Source: Fodinicurvata sp. EGI_FJ10296
GTDB taxonomy: Bacteria; Pseudomonadota; Alphaproteobacteria; DSM-16000; Inquilinaceae
NCBI RefSeq assembly: GCF_040712075.1
Contig: NZ_JBFCVL010000006.1
Location: forward strand, 62,001 to 126,000
Direction of reading: 5' to 3'
Length of the DNA: 64,000 nucleotides
The stretch's first letter is position 1. Each line of letters begins with the position of its first letter. This document shows, piece by piece, positions 16,903-25,828 of the stretch. The translations under genes and the position numbers were made by a program. The notes beneath the pieces are model-generated. The model had not been told where the DNA came from. It worked only from the letters and a program-made list of their open reading frames with translations, and searched no databases.

Positions 16903-18993
16903 ATGTCAGACCCATCCGCCAAAGAACCCGCTGCGGGAGAGAGAGCCGGGCGGCACTCCGGACGCCATCGTTGTGCCGCCCTTGTCGGCCCCCAGGGTAC
17001 GGGCAAGACGACCCTTATGGAGGCCATGCTGTACCTGGCCGGGGCGATTCACCGCCGCGGCACCGTCAAGGACGGCACGACCGTCGGCGATGCGAGCGAA
17101 GAAGCCCGCCAGCGCCAGATGTCCGTTGCGCCGGCCGTTGCCGGTTTCGACTATCTCGGTGATCGGTGGGCGGTTATCGATTGTCCCGGCGCCGTCGACC
17201 TGGCGCATCGGACGGCCGACGCGCTGATGGTCGCGGATATTGCGATCGTCGTTGCCGACCCGGATCCGGACAGGGCGGTGACATTGCAGCCACTGCTTCA
17301 TACGCTCGACGAAATCGGCCTCCCGCACATCGTATTCATCAATCGGTTGGATTCCACCGAAACCCGGGTGCGCGATGTCATGCAGGCAATTCAGGACGTA
17401 TCCGAGCGGCCGCTCGTCCTGCGTCAGATCCCAATTCGCGACAAAAATCGCATTACCGGGTATGTCGATCTCGTCTCGCATCGCGCCTGGCACTATCGAC
17501 CGGGCCAGACATCCGACCTGATCGAGGTTCCGGCCGACGTCGCCGATCGGCGGCGCGAGGCCTATTCCGTTTTGACGGAAACGCTGGCGGATTTCGACGA
17601 CGGCATTCTCGAAAAGATCCTTGAGGATGTAGAAATTGCGCCTGCGGAAATCTATGACCGGATCCGCACTGATTTCGCCGAGGACCGGGTGGTTCCGGTG
17701 ATGATCGGCTCGGCGGAGAATATGAACGGCGTGCAAAGGTTGATGAAGGCGTTGCGTCATGACGCGCCGGACGCCAATGCCGCGGCCGAAAGGCACCGCA
17801 TTCCCGACGGCGATCCGGTTCTGCAGGTATTTCGCACGGAACACGCCGCCCATGCCGGGCGGATGTCCTATGTCCGGCTGTGGCGCGGACGGGTCGGCGG
17901 ATCGAACGGGATCCCGGGTGTCAAGCCGGGCGCGCTGCTGGCGATCCCGCCGGCGCAGAATGCCAGGATCGACACGCTGGAAACCGGTGACGTCGCGATT
18001 CTCAGCCGGCAGGACGACCTGACGACCGGCGACATCATCCTCGCCACCGGCAGGACACGTCCGGAGGTTTGGCCCGAAGTGCCGCCGCCGGTCTATAGTC
18101 TGGCGCTGCAGACCAATGGTCGCGCCGACGACGTGAAACTGAGCGCCGCATTACAGAAGCTGGCTGACGAAGATCCCGCGCTTTCCGTCGCCAATGACCC
18201 GGCGACCGGAGATCTGGTGTTGAGCGGGCAGGGTGATATCCATCTGTCGCTCGCGGTCGAGCAGATCGCCCGGCGTCACGGGGTGACGGTGACGACGCGG
18301 CCGCCGCCGATCGCCTATCGCGAGACGATCACCCGATCGACTGAAACGCGCGCCCGGCACAAGAAGCAGACCGGCGGTCATGGCCAGTTCGCCGACGTCA
18401 CCATTGCCGTGCGGCCGCTGGCGCGCGGGCAGGGATTTGCCTTCGACGACAAGGTGGTCGGCGGTGCGGTGCCGAAGACCTTCATACCGGCTGTCGAACA
18501 GGGCGTGAGGGACGGGCTGATCGCCGGGCCGTTGGGCCAACCGGTCGTGGATCTGGCCGTCACGTTGCTGACCGGACAGTTCCACGAGGTCGACAGTTCC
18601 GAGCAGGCCTTTCGCACCGTGGGCCGGCAGGTCATCGTGCAGGCGTTGCCTGAATGCGGGCCTCAATTGCTGGAGCCGATGATGCGGGTCGCGATCCACG
18701 CTCCCAGCGAGGCGATCGCCCGGGTTCAGCGTTTGCTGGGAAGTCGCAGGGCGCAGATTCAGGGATTCGACGCCCGACCGGGCTGGCCGGGGTGGGATGA
18801 GGTCGTCGCCATCATCCCTGAGGCGGAGACGCCCGATCTGATCATCGCACTTCGATCGCTCACCCAGGGCCTCGCCGGCTTCCGGATGACGTTCGATCAT
18901 ATGGCCGAAGTCCACGGCCGCGATCTGGAACAGGCGCTGGGTCAGAAGGGAGTGGGCCGGAAGGCGCCAGGCCAGAAGACGGTGGCCGAGTAG
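16903..18993 (+). CDS. elongation factor G-like GTPase
   Basis: This 696-aa translation-factor GTPase resembles EF-G. G1 is GPQGTGKTT near residue 28, G3 is DCPG near residue 94, and G4 is NRLD instead of the canonical NKxD. Domain II covers about residues 305-390, and domains III-V follow, including GGHGQFADV and the C-terminal EF-G fold. The family of divergent EF-G-like proteins co-occurs with a canonical fusA elsewhere in alphaproteobacteria; its role in translation is not established. The start ATG at 16903 follows AAGGGGAG. There are no ribosomal-protein or tuf neighbours, which argues against it being the main EF-G. Confidence 0.85.
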   Translation: MSDPSAKEPAAGERAGRHSGRHRCAALVGPQGTGKTTLMEAMLYLAGAIHRRGTVKDGTTVGDASEEARQRQMSVAPAVAGFDYLGDRWAVIDCPGAVDLAHRTADALMVADIAIVVADPDPDRAVTLQPLLHTLDEIGLPHIVFINRLDSTETRVRDVMQAIQDVSERPLVLRQIPIRDKNRITGYVDLVSHRAWHYRPGQTSDLIEVPADVADRRREAYSVLTETLADFDDGILEKILEDVEIAPAEIYDRIRTDFAEDRVVPVMIGSAENMNGVQRLMKALRHDAPDANAAAERHRIPDGDPVLQVFRTEHAAHAGRMSYVRLWRGRVGGSNGIPGVKPGALLAIPPAQNARIDTLETGDVAILSRQDDLTTGDIILATGRTRPEVWPEVPPPVYSLALQTNGRADDVKLSAALQKLADEDPALSVANDPATGDLVLSGQGDIHLSLAVEQIARRHGVTVTTRPPPIAYRETITRSTETRARHKKQTGGHGQFADVTIAVRPLARGQGFAFDDKVVGGAVPKTFIPAVEQGVRDGLIAGPLGQPVVDLAVTLLTGQFHEVDSSEQAFRTVGRQVIVQALPECGPQLLEPMMRVAIHAPSEAIARVQRLLGSRRAQIQGFDARPGWPGWDEVVAIIPEAETPDLIIALRSLTQGLAGFRMTFDHMAEVHGRDLEQALGQKGVGRKAPGQKTVAE

Positions 18994-19210
18994 GCTGCAG
19001 GTGAAATGCCGGCGGGCGGCCGATGATCCGCTGTCGATGCAACGGAATGTTGCACCGCCGTATGTTTCGTGGCTCGATAGGCGGGGCCGTCGACAGGAAA
19101 CCGATCCCTGTTCGATGGTCCCGCTGCTGTGTCTGGGCTCGACATCTCTGATTCCGGGTTTCGCAATTCCTCTCCGTCGTTCCGCCTGTAGCAAGGAGTA
19201 ACCGCCGCGT

Positions 19211-20479
19211 ATGACGACCGACGCGAACCGTTCTGGCGAGATCGATCCGCCCGCACGCCTGATGATGGGGCCGGGGCCGATCAATGCCTATCCCCGAGTG
19301 TTGCGCGCGATGTCCGCCCAGCTTCTCGGCCAGTTCGATCGGGAATTCACCGATCTCATGAACGAGACAATGGCGCTTTATCGCGGCGTCTTCAGGACCA
19401 GTAATCGCCAGACGTTTCTCATCGACGGCACGGCCCGGGCGGGCATCGAGGCCGCGCTGGTCTCGTTGATCGAGCCCGGCGACCGGGTCCTGGTGCCGAT
19501 CTTCGGGCGCTTCGGCCACCTGCTGGTCGAGATCGCCGGACGCTGCGACGCCGAAGTCCACACCCTGGAAACCGACTGGGGGACGATCTTCGATCAGGAC
19601 AGGCTCGCGGCCGCGGTCGATCGGGTGCAGCCGAAGCTGCTGGCGGTTTGTCACGGCGACACCTCGACCACCATGGCGCAACCGCTCGACCGGATCGGCC
19701 GTCATTGCCGGGACTGTGGCGTGCTGGTCTATGTCGACAGCACCGCTACGCTGGGCGGCATGGCGCTGCCCGCCGACGACTGGGCGCTGGACGTCGTTTC
19801 CGCCGGCCTGCAGAAATGTCTGGGCGGACCGTCGGGTTCGGCGCCGATCACCGTATCGGATCGGGCGGCGGCCGTGATCCGGGGGCGCCGGCACGTCGAG
19901 CAGGGGCTTGCGGGGCCGGGAGCGGGGCCAGGCCCGAGGCCGGAAACTGGCCTGCGCATTCGATCCAACTATTTCGATCTGGCCATGCTGATGGACTATT
20001 GGGGGGGCGAGCGGCTCAATCACCACACCGAGAGCGGCACAATGCTCTACGGCGCGCGGGAATGCGCGCGCCTGGTGCTGGAGGAAGGGCTTGAAGCCCG
20101 CTGCCGCCGGCACGAGATCGCCGGCCGGGCGTTGCGGGCAGGGCTGGGTGCCATGGGGCTGGCGCTTTATGGCGATCCGGACCACCGCATGGCCAACGTG
20201 ACCGGTATCTGGATACCCGATGGCGTTGACGGCGAGGCCGTGCGCGGCCGCATGATCCGCGACTTCTCGATCGAGATCGGCACATCCTTCGGACCGCTGA
20301 AGGGGCGGATATGGCGAATCGGCACCATGGGGTACAACGCCGCGCGGCCGCCGGTACTGACCACGCTCGCGGCCCTGGGTGCCTGCCTCGCGGCGGAAGG
20401 CGCGCGCATCGACCCGGTGGCCGCTATTCCCGCGGCGGCGGCCGTGTTCGAACGGTTACCCGGGGAGGCTCCACCGTGA
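19211..20479 (+). CDS. class V aminotransferase, PucG-like (glyoxylate aminotransferase family)
   Basis: This 422-aa PLP enzyme begins LMMGPGPINAYPRVL, the usual opening of alanine/serine/ureidoglycine-glyoxylate aminotransferases. The PLP lysine lies in SAGLQKCLGGPSGSAP near residue 205. The segment NYFDLAMLMDYW followed by RLNHHTE resembles the PucG group, (S)-ureidoglycine-glyoxylate transaminase of purine breakdown, more than serine-glyoxylate enzymes. No other purine catabolic genes are nearby, so the substrate is inferred only from this resemblance. AAGGAG precedes the ATG at 19211 by 12 bases. Confidence 0.85.
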   Translation: MTTDANRSGEIDPPARLMMGPGPINAYPRVLRAMSAQLLGQFDREFTDLMNETMALYRGVFRTSNRQTFLIDGTARAGIEAALVSLIEPGDRVLVPIFGRFGHLLVEIAGRCDAEVHTLETDWGTIFDQDRLAAAVDRVQPKLLAVCHGDTSTTMAQPLDRIGRHCRDCGVLVYVDSTATLGGMALPADDWALDVVSAGLQKCLGGPSGSAPITVSDRAAAVIRGRRHVEQGLAGPGAGPGPRPETGLRIRSNYFDLAMLMDYWGGERLNHHTESGTMLYGARECARLVLEEGLEARCRRHEIAGRALRAGLGAMGLALYGDPDHRMANVTGIWIPDGVDGEAVRGRMIRDFSIEIGTSFGPLKGRIWRIGTMGYNAARPPVLTTLAALGACLAAEGARIDPVAAIPAAAAVFERLPGEAPP

Positions 20480-20593
20480 ACGTCTGTCCCCGCGCCCGGT
20501 CGGCTGGCACGCCTGGGCTGAGAATGACTTGCACTTGCGGGCCGTTGTCGCTATTTCTGGTGCTGGACGACATGAATGTAGGCGGTGACTGGA

Positions 20594-21835
20594 ATGACAC
20601 TGCATGAGGTAGAGGCTTCGACACCCATACTGTCGGTCTCCGGACTCGTGAAGCGTTTTGCGGGCGAAGACAGGTCGGCGGTGGGCGGAATCGATTTCGA
20701 TCTGGCCCCGGGAGAGATATTTGCTCTGCTCGGCCCCAGCGGATGCGGCAAATCGACGACGCTCAGAATGATCGCGGGGTTCGAGAAGCCGGATGCCGGC
20801 ACAGTTCGTCTGGGCGACCGCGACATAACCCGGGCGGCGCCGGAGACGCGCGGCATCGGGATCGTTTTTCAGGACTATGCGCTGTTTCCTCATCTGACGG
20901 TGCTTGAGAACGTCATGTTCGGTCTCAAGGCGCTGCCGCGTGCGAAGCGGCGGGCCAAGGCCGAGGAATGGATCGCATTCGTCGGACTCTCGGAGTTCAC
21001 CGCGCGGATGCCACATGCGCTGTCCGGCGGGCAGCAGCAACGGGTTGCTCTGGCGCGGACTCTGGCGTCGGAGCCAAGGCTGGTCCTGCTCGACGAACCA
21101 TTTTCCAATCTTGATGCCGCGCTGCGTGAGTCGACGCGCGACGAAATGCGGGCGTTGCTGAAAAAGGCTGGTGTCAGCGTCATTCTCGTCACCCATGATC
21201 AGGGCGAAGCCTTTGGCGTCGGCGACCGGATTGCCCTGATGCGTGACGGCCTGATCGAGCAGATCGGGACGCCGGAAGCCGTCTATCAGGGGCCGAGAAC
21301 AGCGTTTGCCGCCCAGTTCCTCGGCAAGACGAACTTGCTGGAAGGCCAGGCGCAGGGAAGGGTGGCCAAGACGGATCTCGGCTGGGTGGCCTTGAACGAA
21401 CACGCCACCGGCCGCGTGCTGTTGTCGTTGCGCCCTGAGCATCTGGAGGTTATGGCGCCAGAGGCGAGCCAGCCGACCGGCCCAATGGCCGGCAGCATGG
21501 ATGCCTCAATGGCTGATATGTGCAGAAACTGCGTTTTGCCGGCGCAGATCATCGGGCGCGAGTTCAGAGGTCACGACCTTTCCTATCGGGTGGCCGTAGA
21601 TGGCCGGGAGCTGTTTGCGCTGACGGATTATCGCGTGGATTACCGGCCAGGCGACAGAGTCGTCCTCTGCCCCCGCGAGCCCGCAGTCGTCCTGGCCCGG
21701 CTGGATGATGGCGATGTTGCCCCCCGCGGCGCGTCCGTCGTTCCGCTGACGGTGCCGGCTGGTGGCAATTCGGCGCCCGGAAAAATATCGACCGATGCGT
21801 TGGTAGGGCTCAGATGCGGCGGAATGATTCAATAA
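20594..21835 (+). CDS. ABC transporter ATPase, ferric iron/polyamine type (FbpC/PotA-like), without permease
   Basis: This 413-aa ATPase has Walker A GPSGCGKST near residue 49, the signature LSGGQQQR near 147, Walker B LVLLDEPFSNLD, the switch His in VTHDQGEA, and a C-terminal TOBE region from about residue 260. That architecture belongs to CUT1/iron/polyamine importers. No permease or binding protein lies nearby; the next gene is a Fur regulator 35 bases downstream, which suggests metal-linked transport with partners encoded elsewhere. A GTG at 20585 is in frame; I use the ATG at 20594. Confidence 0.88.
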   Translation: MTLHEVEASTPILSVSGLVKRFAGEDRSAVGGIDFDLAPGEIFALLGPSGCGKSTTLRMIAGFEKPDAGTVRLGDRDITRAAPETRGIGIVFQDYALFPHLTVLENVMFGLKALPRAKRRAKAEEWIAFVGLSEFTARMPHALSGGQQQRVALARTLASEPRLVLLDEPFSNLDAALRESTRDEMRALLKKAGVSVILVTHDQGEAFGVGDRIALMRDGLIEQIGTPEAVYQGPRTAFAAQFLGKTNLLEGQAQGRVAKTDLGWVALNEHATGRVLLSLRPEHLEVMAPEASQPTGPMAGSMDASMADMCRNCVLPAQIIGREFRGHDLSYRVAVDGRELFALTDYRVDYRPGDRVVLCPREPAVVLARLDDGDVAPRGASVVPLTVPAGGNSAPGKISTDALVGLRCGGMIQ

Positions 21836-21870
21836 ATGCCTGGCGGCGTTGTGATGGGGAGTGATGGACG

Positions 21871-22272
21871 ATGAACCTGGAACAAAGGTGTGCCGATGCC
21901 GGCATGAAGATGACCGAGCAACGGCGCGTAATACTGAAAGTCCTGACGGCAAGCGAAGATCATCCGTCGGTAGAGACGGTTTATCAGAGGGTTAAGGATG
22001 TCGACTCGTCGATCAGCATTGCGACGGTCTACAGAACTCTGCACCTTCTCGACGAAATGAACATGGTTCAGAGGCATGATTTCAACGAGAGCTATTCTCG
22101 TTTCGAGGTGAATCTGGAGCATCACCACCACCTGATCGATCTGGAGAGCGGCGACGTCGTGGAGTTCCAGAACGAAGAGCTGGAACGCCTCAAGCAGCGT
22201 ATTGCTGCGGAGCTCGGCTACGAGTTGGTCGATCACAGGCTGGAATTGTATGGCCGCAAAAAAGATGATTGA
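21871..22272 (+). CDS. fur: Fur family transcriptional regulator
   Basis: This 133-aa metalloregulator has the Fur winged helix: MTEQRRVILKVL at residues ~13-24 and the recognition helix region SIATVYRTLHLL near 50-60. The metal-binding region EHHHHLIDLESG lacks the CxxC zinc site (Cys replaced by Asp and Ser), as in alphaproteobacterial Fur/Mur proteins. It should repress target genes when loaded with Fe(II) or Mn(II). GGGAG precedes the ATG. It follows the ABC ATPase gene closely and overlaps a small gene downstream by eight bases, so the three probably form one transcript. Confidence 0.9.
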   Translation: MNLEQRCADAGMKMTEQRRVILKVLTASEDHPSVETVYQRVKDVDSSISIATVYRTLHLLDEMNMVQRHDFNESYSRFEVNLEHHHHLIDLESGDVVEFQNEELERLKQRIAAELGYELVDHRLELYGRKKDD

Positions 22273-22528
22273 TCCGTCGGACGCTTCTCCGGCGGACAAT
22301 GTGAACCCTCAGGATTCCGGCAGCTGCACACTGAGGATTCCAAATCCCGGTTGCCGATGTTATGCGGCGGTGTGCAAGGCCTATAACGGCATGCGCACGT
22401 TCGGCGTCTCCGATGTCGACGCCCTCTATGCGGCTATGCGGGTCTATCGCCATCACCATCCGGAAGTCGACGAACCATTGGCCCGTCAGACCATAGAGTC
22501 ATGGGTGTATCGCAGCGGCATGCACTGA
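22265..22528 (+). CDS. small cysteine-containing hypothetical protein
   Basis: This 87-aa protein starts at the ATG at 22265, overlapping the end of fur by eight bases, which implies translational coupling. It has a four-cysteine segment with spacing C-X8-C-X-C-X4-C at about residues 20-36, followed by a mixed alpha/beta-looking tail ending IESWVYRSGMH. There is no signal peptide or membrane segment. I do not recognise the family. The cysteine spacing and coupling to a metal regulator suggest, without proof, metal or redox binding. Confidence 0.55.
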   Translation: MIDPSDASPADNVNPQDSGSCTLRIPNPGCRCYAAVCKAYNGMRTFGVSDVDALYAAMRVYRHHHPEVDEPLARQTIESWVYRSGMH

Positions 22529-22558
22529 TATGGTCCGGTCCCTGGCGTTCTGGCTTTC

Positions 22559-23656
22559 TTATCCAGTCCGTGAGGCGGCGGAGAGCCATTCGTTGATGGT
22601 TCCTGCAAGGGCGGCGCCGCTGAGATAAGCGGCCTCGACCCTGGGTCCGAGGCACCAGTCGCCGCAGGCGCCGATCCCCAGAGCTTCATCGAAAAGACAG
22701 TCGACGCCGACTGGCGACTGCACCTTTGCGTATCGCCATCGGTGAACGGCGGCAAAGGCCGGCTGCGTTGTGATTGGCAGTCCCAGCATCGGGGCCGCCG
22801 CCGCCAGTAGTGCCGCCCGGACGGCCTCGGGGTTCTGTTCGAGGTTTTGCGTCGACCACTGTGGCGTCGATTGAATGACCCAATCGCAATAGTCGGCACT
22901 GTCGGCCGGTCCGGCCCGCATGTGCCGTCGGCCGGGCTTGCTGGAATTTGCGCCAATCCAGGCCAGGGGTCCACCGTCTTCGATGATCGCGCCCGAGATC
23001 GGCGTGCCATCGGGCAAGGCCGGCAGGCATGCGTTCGGAAATGTGGCCATCAATGTCCAGCAAGGTGCCATTTCAGCCGCGGCGGCTGATTCCGAGAGGC
23101 CCTGCGATGCCGCCAGCAGGTCGACGGCCTGAACGGCCGGAACGGCAACGACAACGGCGTCGAAGGGGCCCCGATCGTGATCATCTTCGGCCTGTATTCG
23201 CCATCCATCCGCCCGATTGATCAGCGCGGTGACCCTGGTCCCGAATTCGACGGGCAATTCAGCCAGCAGTGACCGGATCACGCCGTTCATGCCGGGAACG
23301 CCGACAAAACGGTCCTCGTCGTTCGTTCGCGTCAGACCATGATCGGAACACCTGGCTACAACGCCGCCCCAGGGCGCAGCAGTGCCATCGGCCACCCACG
23401 ATTCGACGAGACGCCGAAATCCGGCATCCCTGGCAGTGAAATACTGGGCCCCGTGGTCGTAGGGGCCAAACGCCGGTCGTCCGGATTCCGGATCCCCGGA
23501 ACCGACGCGTCGTGTCGACATTCGCCCACCCGCGCCGCGCCCCTTGTCGAACAGCGCCACGTCGTGACCGGCTTCCGCAAGCAGTCGCGCCGCTGTGGCT
23601 CCCGCCATGCCCGTGCCGATCACGGCGATGCGGGCGGTGGGTCCTGGTCCGTCCAT
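22559..23656 (-). CDS. NAD(P)/FAD-dependent oxidoreductase (renalase-like)
   Basis: This 365-aa protein starts with the FAD motif IAVIGTGMAGATAARLL, then FDKGRGAGGRMSTRR, the strongly conserved opening of bacterial renalase-like amine-oxidase-fold proteins, and PYDHGAQYFTARD near residue 68. The C-terminal FAD segment is EALGIGACGDWCLGPRVEAAYLSG near 325. Renalase-type enzymes oxidise misfolded (2- or 6-) dihydro forms of NAD(P)H; that activity is only inferred here. It lies downstream of the DJ-1-like gene but is separated from it by a terminator. Confidence 0.88.
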   Translation of the reverse strand: MDGPGPTARIAVIGTGMAGATAARLLAEAGHDVALFDKGRGAGGRMSTRRVGSGDPESGRPAFGPYDHGAQYFTARDAGFRRLVESWVADGTAAPWGGVVARCSDHGLTRTNDEDRFVGVPGMNGVIRSLLAELPVEFGTRVTALINRADGWRIQAEDDHDRGPFDAVVVAVPAVQAVDLLAASQGLSESAAAAEMAPCWTLMATFPNACLPALPDGTPISGAIIEDGGPLAWIGANSSKPGRRHMRAGPADSADYCDWVIQSTPQWSTQNLEQNPEAVRAALLAAAAPMLGLPITTQPAFAAVHRWRYAKVQSPVGVDCLFDEALGIGACGDWCLGPRVEAAYLSGAALAGTINEWLSAASRTG

Positions 23657-23743
23657 GAGTTGAAATCCCCGTCAGTCTGTCGTGGGCAATATAGGCCGGA
23701 GGGTCCGACGGGGAAGTCCGACCGGCTCCGAAGGTCCAAACGA

Positions 23744-23773
23744 CAAAAACGCCGACCCCAGGCAGGGTCGGCG
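23744..23773 (-). terminator. Rho-independent terminator after the DJ-1-like gene
   Basis: A perfect nine-base stem, CGCCGACCC (23750-23758) with loop CAGGCA and GGGTCGGCG (23765-23773), is followed on the minus strand by five T residues (A run at 23745-23749). It lies 58 bases past the stop of the DJ-1-like gene and upstream of the renalase-like gene, so it should end transcription of the former. Confidence 0.85.
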
Positions 23774-23830
23774 TCCGTCGACGTGTCGTGCATGCGCCCC
23801 GGGGCGGGCACGATGGACCCTATGGGCGGG

Positions 23831-24403
23831 TCAGGCTGCTGCTGCTGCCGCCGCCTCCAGGTTGTCCACGATGTGCTGGACCAGGGTCTCGCGATCGATT
23901 GCCATGTCTTCTTCTTCGCCGCGGGTCGTCAGCATCGCGCCGTCGACCGCAACCGTTTCCTCGGAAACGACGCAACCGGCCGTGCGCATCGCCTCGGCGA
24001 TTTCTTCAGCGGCGGCGACCGTCCGGCCGGCTGCCCGTTCAGCGACCGTCAGCAATGTGACGCCATGGCCCTGAAGCACCACCGGCTTGCCGCCATCGAC
24101 AAAGCCACGGGTCAGCCGCTTGCTGTGCGCGTTGCCGGTCAGCTTCTCGATGCTGCGGGGGCCGCCGGGAACGATGAGCGCATCGAAGTCGGCAGCAAGG
24201 GCTTCGGCGATCGGAACATCGACCGGGAAATAGTGACCCCAGCCGCGGCCGTGCCAGCCGTTGACCAGGCCCTGTTCGGGCGACACGATCTTGATGGCGG
24301 CGCCAGCGGCGAGCAAGGCGCGCTGCGGCTCCGTCATTTCCAGTTCTTCGAAGCCATTGGCGACGAGAAGGGCGACAGTTTTACCAGCGAGCGGTTTCTC
24401 CAT
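23831..24403 (-). CDS. DJ-1/PfpI family protein lacking the nucleophile cysteine
   Basis: This 190-aa protein has the DJ-1/PfpI opening KTVALLVANGFEELEMTEP with the conserved Glu, the central DALIVPGG strand and turn, and the nucleophile-elbow region KPVVLQGHGVTLL. In active members this reads A-I-C-H-G; here the Cys position is Gly while the following His-Gly is kept. The C-terminus DGAMLTTRGEEED matches the family. The GGAGG-preceded ATG at 24403 fits; the open frame runs further upstream but without family similarity. It ends in a low-complexity alanine run. It probably has a non-catalytic or altered role. Confidence 0.82.
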   Translation of the reverse strand: MEKPLAGKTVALLVANGFEELEMTEPQRALLAAGAAIKIVSPEQGLVNGWHGRGWGHYFPVDVPIAEALAADFDALIVPGGPRSIEKLTGNAHSKRLTRGFVDGGKPVVLQGHGVTLLTVAERAAGRTVAAAEEIAEAMRTAGCVVSEETVAVDGAMLTTRGEEEDMAIDRETLVQHIVDNLEAAAAAAA

Positions 24404-24835
24404 GAAACGGGACCTCCATATCGTTGAAACGACAGCACGGCCGGAAAGCGGTTCGGCACAGCGTTTCGTCAGCTTGAAGCGGCGCGGGAATCCGAAAAAG
24501 GCAACGAGGCCACTGCCCCACCCCCGTTTCCGGGAGCAGAGTTCGACCCGACAGCAAATGTATTGCGTCGTCCTTCGGATGTGCCCGCCAGAAGCCGATA
24601 AATTAGCTGGCGTCGCGCCGTTGCGGATTGGCCGCAACCAGTCGTGACTGCTCCGGCTTGCAATTGAGCCGGACATTGAATGTTCGCTACAGATGGCGAT
24701 TTGACAGTATAAAGTCAATCAAAATGCGGGTATCGGTCAGGGTGCCGCATGGCAGGGCAGACCCACCCTTGCTGCATGGGTGCCCCGGCAGAGTAGACCA
24801 GGGGCCGGCCCGGAACTGGCCCAGCAATGGCGCCG
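24404..24835. other. intergenic gap with one stem-loop
   Basis: No supported gene is present. A hairpin TCCGGCT (24652-24658), loop TGCAATTG, AGCCGGA (24667-24673) lies mid-gap without a T run. The AT-richer stretch near 24680-24725 could be a promoter for the DJ-1-like gene region. The remainder is unremarkable. Confidence 0.4.
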
Positions 24836-25447
24836 TCAGTTGCGGTCGATCCAGAGCGGTCCGCGAATTTGCTGCAGGCTGCGGCCGGAGCAGCCGGTAT
24901 GGCTTATCGTCATTTCAAGAAAAACCACGACAGCCATGGGGACTTCACTAGGTAGAGGGGCTAACGGAAAGGCGAGTCGTCGGTACGTGCCCGCTTGCCC
25001 GTCGCACAGCAAAATAGAATGTGTGCTTATTTTCGGCTCGTCCGGCGAATGGTCGCATTCGGCATCGCAATCGGGCTTGAGATAGGGGTCGTCGGTGGAG
25101 GAAATGAAGTCGGCAAGATAAGTGCCGCCGAGTTCGCGCTCCACGACCGCGTTCACTTTGCTTCCGGCGAGGCGCACGCGCACGCCGGGACGATACACCG
25201 TTTGCTGGTTGCCCGGAAACTGGCCGCCCGGATATTGACCGCCCAGATATTGACCGCAGTGATATTCCAAAAGCATCACACAGTCCAGGTGCCGCCCGAA
25301 GGCCACCGGATCGAGATCGCTCCGCGTTGGCGGTCGGCCAGTTTCGGCAATAGTCCTGGCGAACAATCCGACGCAGGGTTGAAGCGACGGATGCGCGGCG
25401 ATGAAGTCGAACCCCTGCGGAAGTTCAGCACTGGCAAAAGTGTCCAA
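24836..25447 (-). CDS. PAS domain protein (alphaproteobacterial PAS_5 type)
   Basis: This protein of about 203 aa has the features of the stand-alone alphaproteobacterial PAS family: GRPPTRSDLDPVAFGRHL near residues 37-54, a VMLLEY strand, then VRVRLAGSKVN, ERELGGTYLADF and a late strand MAVVVFLEMTISH. These proteins are short sensors or adaptors with unknown ligands. An insertion after LLEYHC carries three five-residue repeats of the GQ(Y/F)xG type, encoded by a 15-bp tandem repeat. The only in-frame start is a TTG at 25447 without a clear ribosome site, so the N-terminus is uncertain. Confidence 0.72.
   Translation of the reverse strand: MDTFASAELPQGFDFIAAHPSLQPCVGLFARTIAETGRPPTRSDLDPVAFGRHLDCVMLLEYHCGQYLGGQYPGGQFPGNQQTVYRPGVRVRLAGSKVNAVVERELGGTYLADFISSTDDPYLKPDCDAECDHSPDEPKISTHSILLCDGQAGTYRRLAFPLAPLPSEVPMAVVVFLEMTISHTGCSGRSLQQIRGPLWIDRN
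25214..25258 (-). repeat. 15-bp tandem repeat, three copies, inside the PAS gene
   Basis: Three adjacent 15-base units at 25214, 25229 and 25244 share the core GATATTGACCGC (the first unit is diverged). Being a multiple of three, they add five-residue units to the PAS protein in frame, so copy number could vary between strains without breaking the gene. Confidence 0.75.
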
Positions 25448-25828
25448 GGACGGGTGTCCCCAATTGATCCGGATCTGCCGCCTCCGCCTCCCGTTTCGGG
25501 GGACGGCCGACCATCGATCGGTGCCTGAAAGCGGTGATGGCGATGCCGCCCGGTTCTCAGGGAGACAAAACCCGCAGTTACTCTAATCGGTTCGGCTGCG
25601 AATGAAAAGATGGTATATTATTCGTTAACAGTGTTTATCCCGGGCTTTGTAAAGCGACCCCCTCGTTAATTCGGGGCACTCACGTCGCATGAGCTGCATT
25701 GATATGTGCGCATATTATGTCCGGTTCGCAATGCTGCGCTGCGCAATTGCGTGTTCCCCCGAGTTTCGTAACCGCATATAGTTTCGCTCGTAAGCAAGCA
25801 GAATAAATCTTGCCTGGAGAATGAAACA
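25448..25828. other. intergenic gap, AT-rich in the centre
   Basis: No coding sequence is supported. The 25590-25700 stretch is clearly AT-richer than its surroundings and probably holds the promoter of the DUF1127-like gene at 25829. The strand pairing CCCCCTCG/TTCGGGG near 25661-25677 is imperfect and I do not call it a terminator. Confidence 0.4.
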
